From Rhodothermales bacterium (GTDB lineage Bacteria > Bacteroidota > Rhodothermia > Rhodothermales > UBA10348): a stretch of 64,000 nucleotides of DNA. The stretch spans positions 1 to 64,000 of the forward strand of contig JAVJVN010000014.1 in the NCBI GenBank assembly GCA_040221055.1, in the 5' to 3' direction. Position 1 is the first letter of the stretch, and the number at the start of each line of letters is the position of its first letter. Shown here one piece after another: positions 62,497 to 64,000 of this stretch. The notes under the pieces are model-generated. The model was not told where the DNA came from. It ran no database searches and worked only from the letters and a program-made list of their open reading frames with translations. The position numbers and the translations under genes were made by a program.

Positions 62497-64000
62497 GATT
62501 CCGCCTTCCGCTTGACCACCACCATCGTCATGTCATCGGACCGGCCCATGCCTTCAATGAAATGATGGACATCCTCCGTCAACAGCCGAAGGATGGCCGA
62601 GGCCGACTTGGAGCCCACCTGGGCTACCTTGTCAGCCAGGCGTTCATCCCCATACAGGTCACGCCTGGAGTTCATGGCCTCGGAAAATCCGTCCGTATAC
62701 AGAACGAGGGCGTCGCCGGGTTGCAGGATGACCGTCATTTCCTCTATCCCGTTGTCGAAGACCTTGCCGTCTGAAAACCCGATGGCCATGCCGGCAGGCC
62801 GCAGGAATTTGTACGAGTTCTCCGATGCACGTCGCAGGATGGCCGGATTGTGTCCGGCACGCGCGAACGAGAATGTGCCTGTCTGGACGTCAAGTATTCC
62901 ATAAATCATGGAGATGAAGGTCCCCGACGGCACGTTGATGCAGAAAAGGTGGTTCAGGCGGCGCATGACCTCCGCGGCGGGCAATTCCAGGCGGGCGAGG
63001 GTCTGAAGGATGCCTTTGACGAGGGTCATGTAGAAGGATGCGTGAATGCCTTTGCCGCTTACATCTCCGACCACGAATGCCACGCGCTGACCGTCCAGTT
63101 CGATGAAATCGTAATAGTCGCCGCCCACTTCGTTGGCCGGAAGACACATGCCCGCAATGTCCAGTCCCGCAATACGGGGCATGGTGCGGGGCAGGAAGTT
63201 GGCCTGGACCTGGTAGGCAATTTCAACCTCCCGCTTGACCCGCTCCTGGCTGGCCATCTCCGTCACGTACTCAGGAACGTATTCTTTCAGGTCACGACCG
63301 GATCGCCCGCCCAGGAGTGCGATGAATGCGAATACCAGGACAGATGTCAGCAACAGGGACGCCAGCAGCAGGTCCACCCAGGTGTCTATGCCGCCGACCA
63401 GGTACCCCTCTTTCAGTTGCCACAGCAGATGCGACGTGAACAAGGCCACGAGCATCGTCATGAGGTCGTATCGGTGGAACAGGACGCTGATCAGCAGCCC
63501 GAAGCCGGCCGATACCGCGAGGCCTTCCACCGTCATATGGAAATTGATGGGCGACGCATCCAGGATGATGGCGCCCAGAGTGACGATCGGAATGACGCAC
63601 CAGGCCTTGTCGCAAATCCGATGGGCAATTACGCCGAAGCTCATGGCCAGCGTCACGGTGGAAAGCCATGACATGGCGAAACCGGCCATGACCACACCCA
63701 ATACAGGTCGGGCAAACGTATCCGAAACCAACGTGTCTTCAATCTGAGGCTGCAACGCGTCAAATGCGAACATGCCAAGCGCTGCCACGCCGAGGAGTGC
63801 CCCGCCCCCGAGCATACCGCGGATGAGCATGGTGCCGAAAGGGACATTCTGAAGATCGCCATGCCGGAACAGGACCATGGTCCGCAACTTGCCCGGGAAT
63901 CGGTCCCGGGACAGCGAATCCGTTACACCGGAGACCATGAAGACAAACAGCGATACGCCCCCTGCGACGACGGAAAAGAGAACAATCCGGACCAGGATAT
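62493..64000 (-). CDS. Membrane SpoIIE/PP2C-type serine phosphatase (5' end outside the window)
   Basis: The frame stays open to the right window edge. The residues before the internal Met at 63938 (LVRIVLFSVVAGGVSLFVFM) form a further membrane helix, so the true start lies beyond position 64000. The visible part has about seven membrane helices, then a RsbU/SpoIIE phosphatase domain from about NFLPRTMPRIAGLDI. Its metal motifs are NEVGGDYYDF and VVGDVSGKGIHAS, and it ends SDDMTMVVVKR. It probably dephosphorylates an anti-anti-sigma-like protein, but no partner is in view. Confidence 0.85.
   Translation of the reverse strand, partial: ILVRIVLFSVVAGGVSLFVFMVSGVTDSLSRDRFPGKLRTMVLFRHGDLQNVPFGTMLIRGMLGGGALLGVAALGMFAFDALQPQIEDTLVSDTFARPVLGVVMAGFAMSWLSTVTLAMSFGVIAHRICDKAWCVIPIVTLGAIILDASPINFHMTVEGLAVSAGFGLLISVLFHRYDLMTMLVALFTSHLLWQLKEGYLVGGIDTWVDLLLASLLLTSVLVFAFIALLGGRSGRDLKEYVPEYVTEMASQERVKREVEIAYQVQANFLPRTMPRIAGLDIAGMCLPANEVGGDYYDFIELDGQRVAFVVGDVSGKGIHASFYMTLVKGILQTLARLELPAAEVMRRLNHLFCINVPSGTFISMIYGILDVQTGTFSFARAGHNPAILRRASENSYKFLRPAGMAIGFSDGKVFDNGIEEMTVILQPGDALVLYTDGFSEAMNSRRDLYGDERLADKVAQVGSKSASAILRLLTEDVHHFIEGMGRSDDMTMVVVKRKAES

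Overview
This GC-rich window looks like a chromosomal segment of a Rhodothermota/Bacteroidota-type bacterium (Rhodothermales-like). The reasons are gene content rather than any marker gene: BamD, single-chain GcvP, an efp-accB-accC cluster, a PUR-alpha-like DUF3276 protein, DUF3109, DUF6122, bacillithiol genes bshB1 and bshC, many secreted beta-propellers, and mostly weak or absent Shine-Dalgarno sequences. No tRNA, rRNA, CRISPR array, IS element or transposase was found.

Layout. 1-1900: a toxin-antitoxin region organised like integron gene cassettes, with two attC-like palindromes and no integrase. 1946-12631: a minus-strand accessory run: an FtsX/MacB-type permease with its PadR regulator, two secreted beta-propeller proteins, a DinB-fold protein, a secreted esterase, a Vat-like acetyltransferase and a membrane serine hydrolase. 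12744-13987: a second cassette-like locus (DoxX family) that shares a roughly 130-bp promoter-bearing repeat and a 25-bp palindrome with the first. 13985-40000: mostly housekeeping genes (ruvB, rpoN, an M1 peptidase, an HMG-CoA lyase, gcvP, rnc, a NagZ-like GH3, nadD, bamD, guaA, gcvH, accC, accB, efp), plus an acylating aldehyde dehydrogenase whose C-terminal tail resembles a bacterial-microcompartment targeting peptide. 41335-52620: a compact plus-strand operon that reads as a synthase-dependent exopolysaccharide system. 52645-64000: bacillithiol genes around leuS, a bifunctional nuclease, hisC, a PUR protein, a protease-TPR protein, a purine nucleoside phosphorylase and a membrane SpoIIE-type phosphatase cut by the window edge.

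The most interesting system is the six-gene exopolysaccharide operon. It has a family-2 membrane glycosyltransferase, a TPR plus outer-membrane barrel protein, two tandem envelope proteins with an amidotransferase-like fold followed by a degenerate CE4-deacetylase-like domain, a small Pro/Gln-rich membrane protein, and a leading cytosolic protein. The leading protein joins a KaiC/RecA-like domain with a broken P-loop to a degenerate GGDEF domain that keeps an RxxD inhibitory site at canonical spacing. The parts resemble Pga, Bcs and Pel systems, but I do not recognise this combination. Second in interest are the two dispersed cassette-like loci, whose boundary sequences obey the R''/R' rule of integron cassettes.
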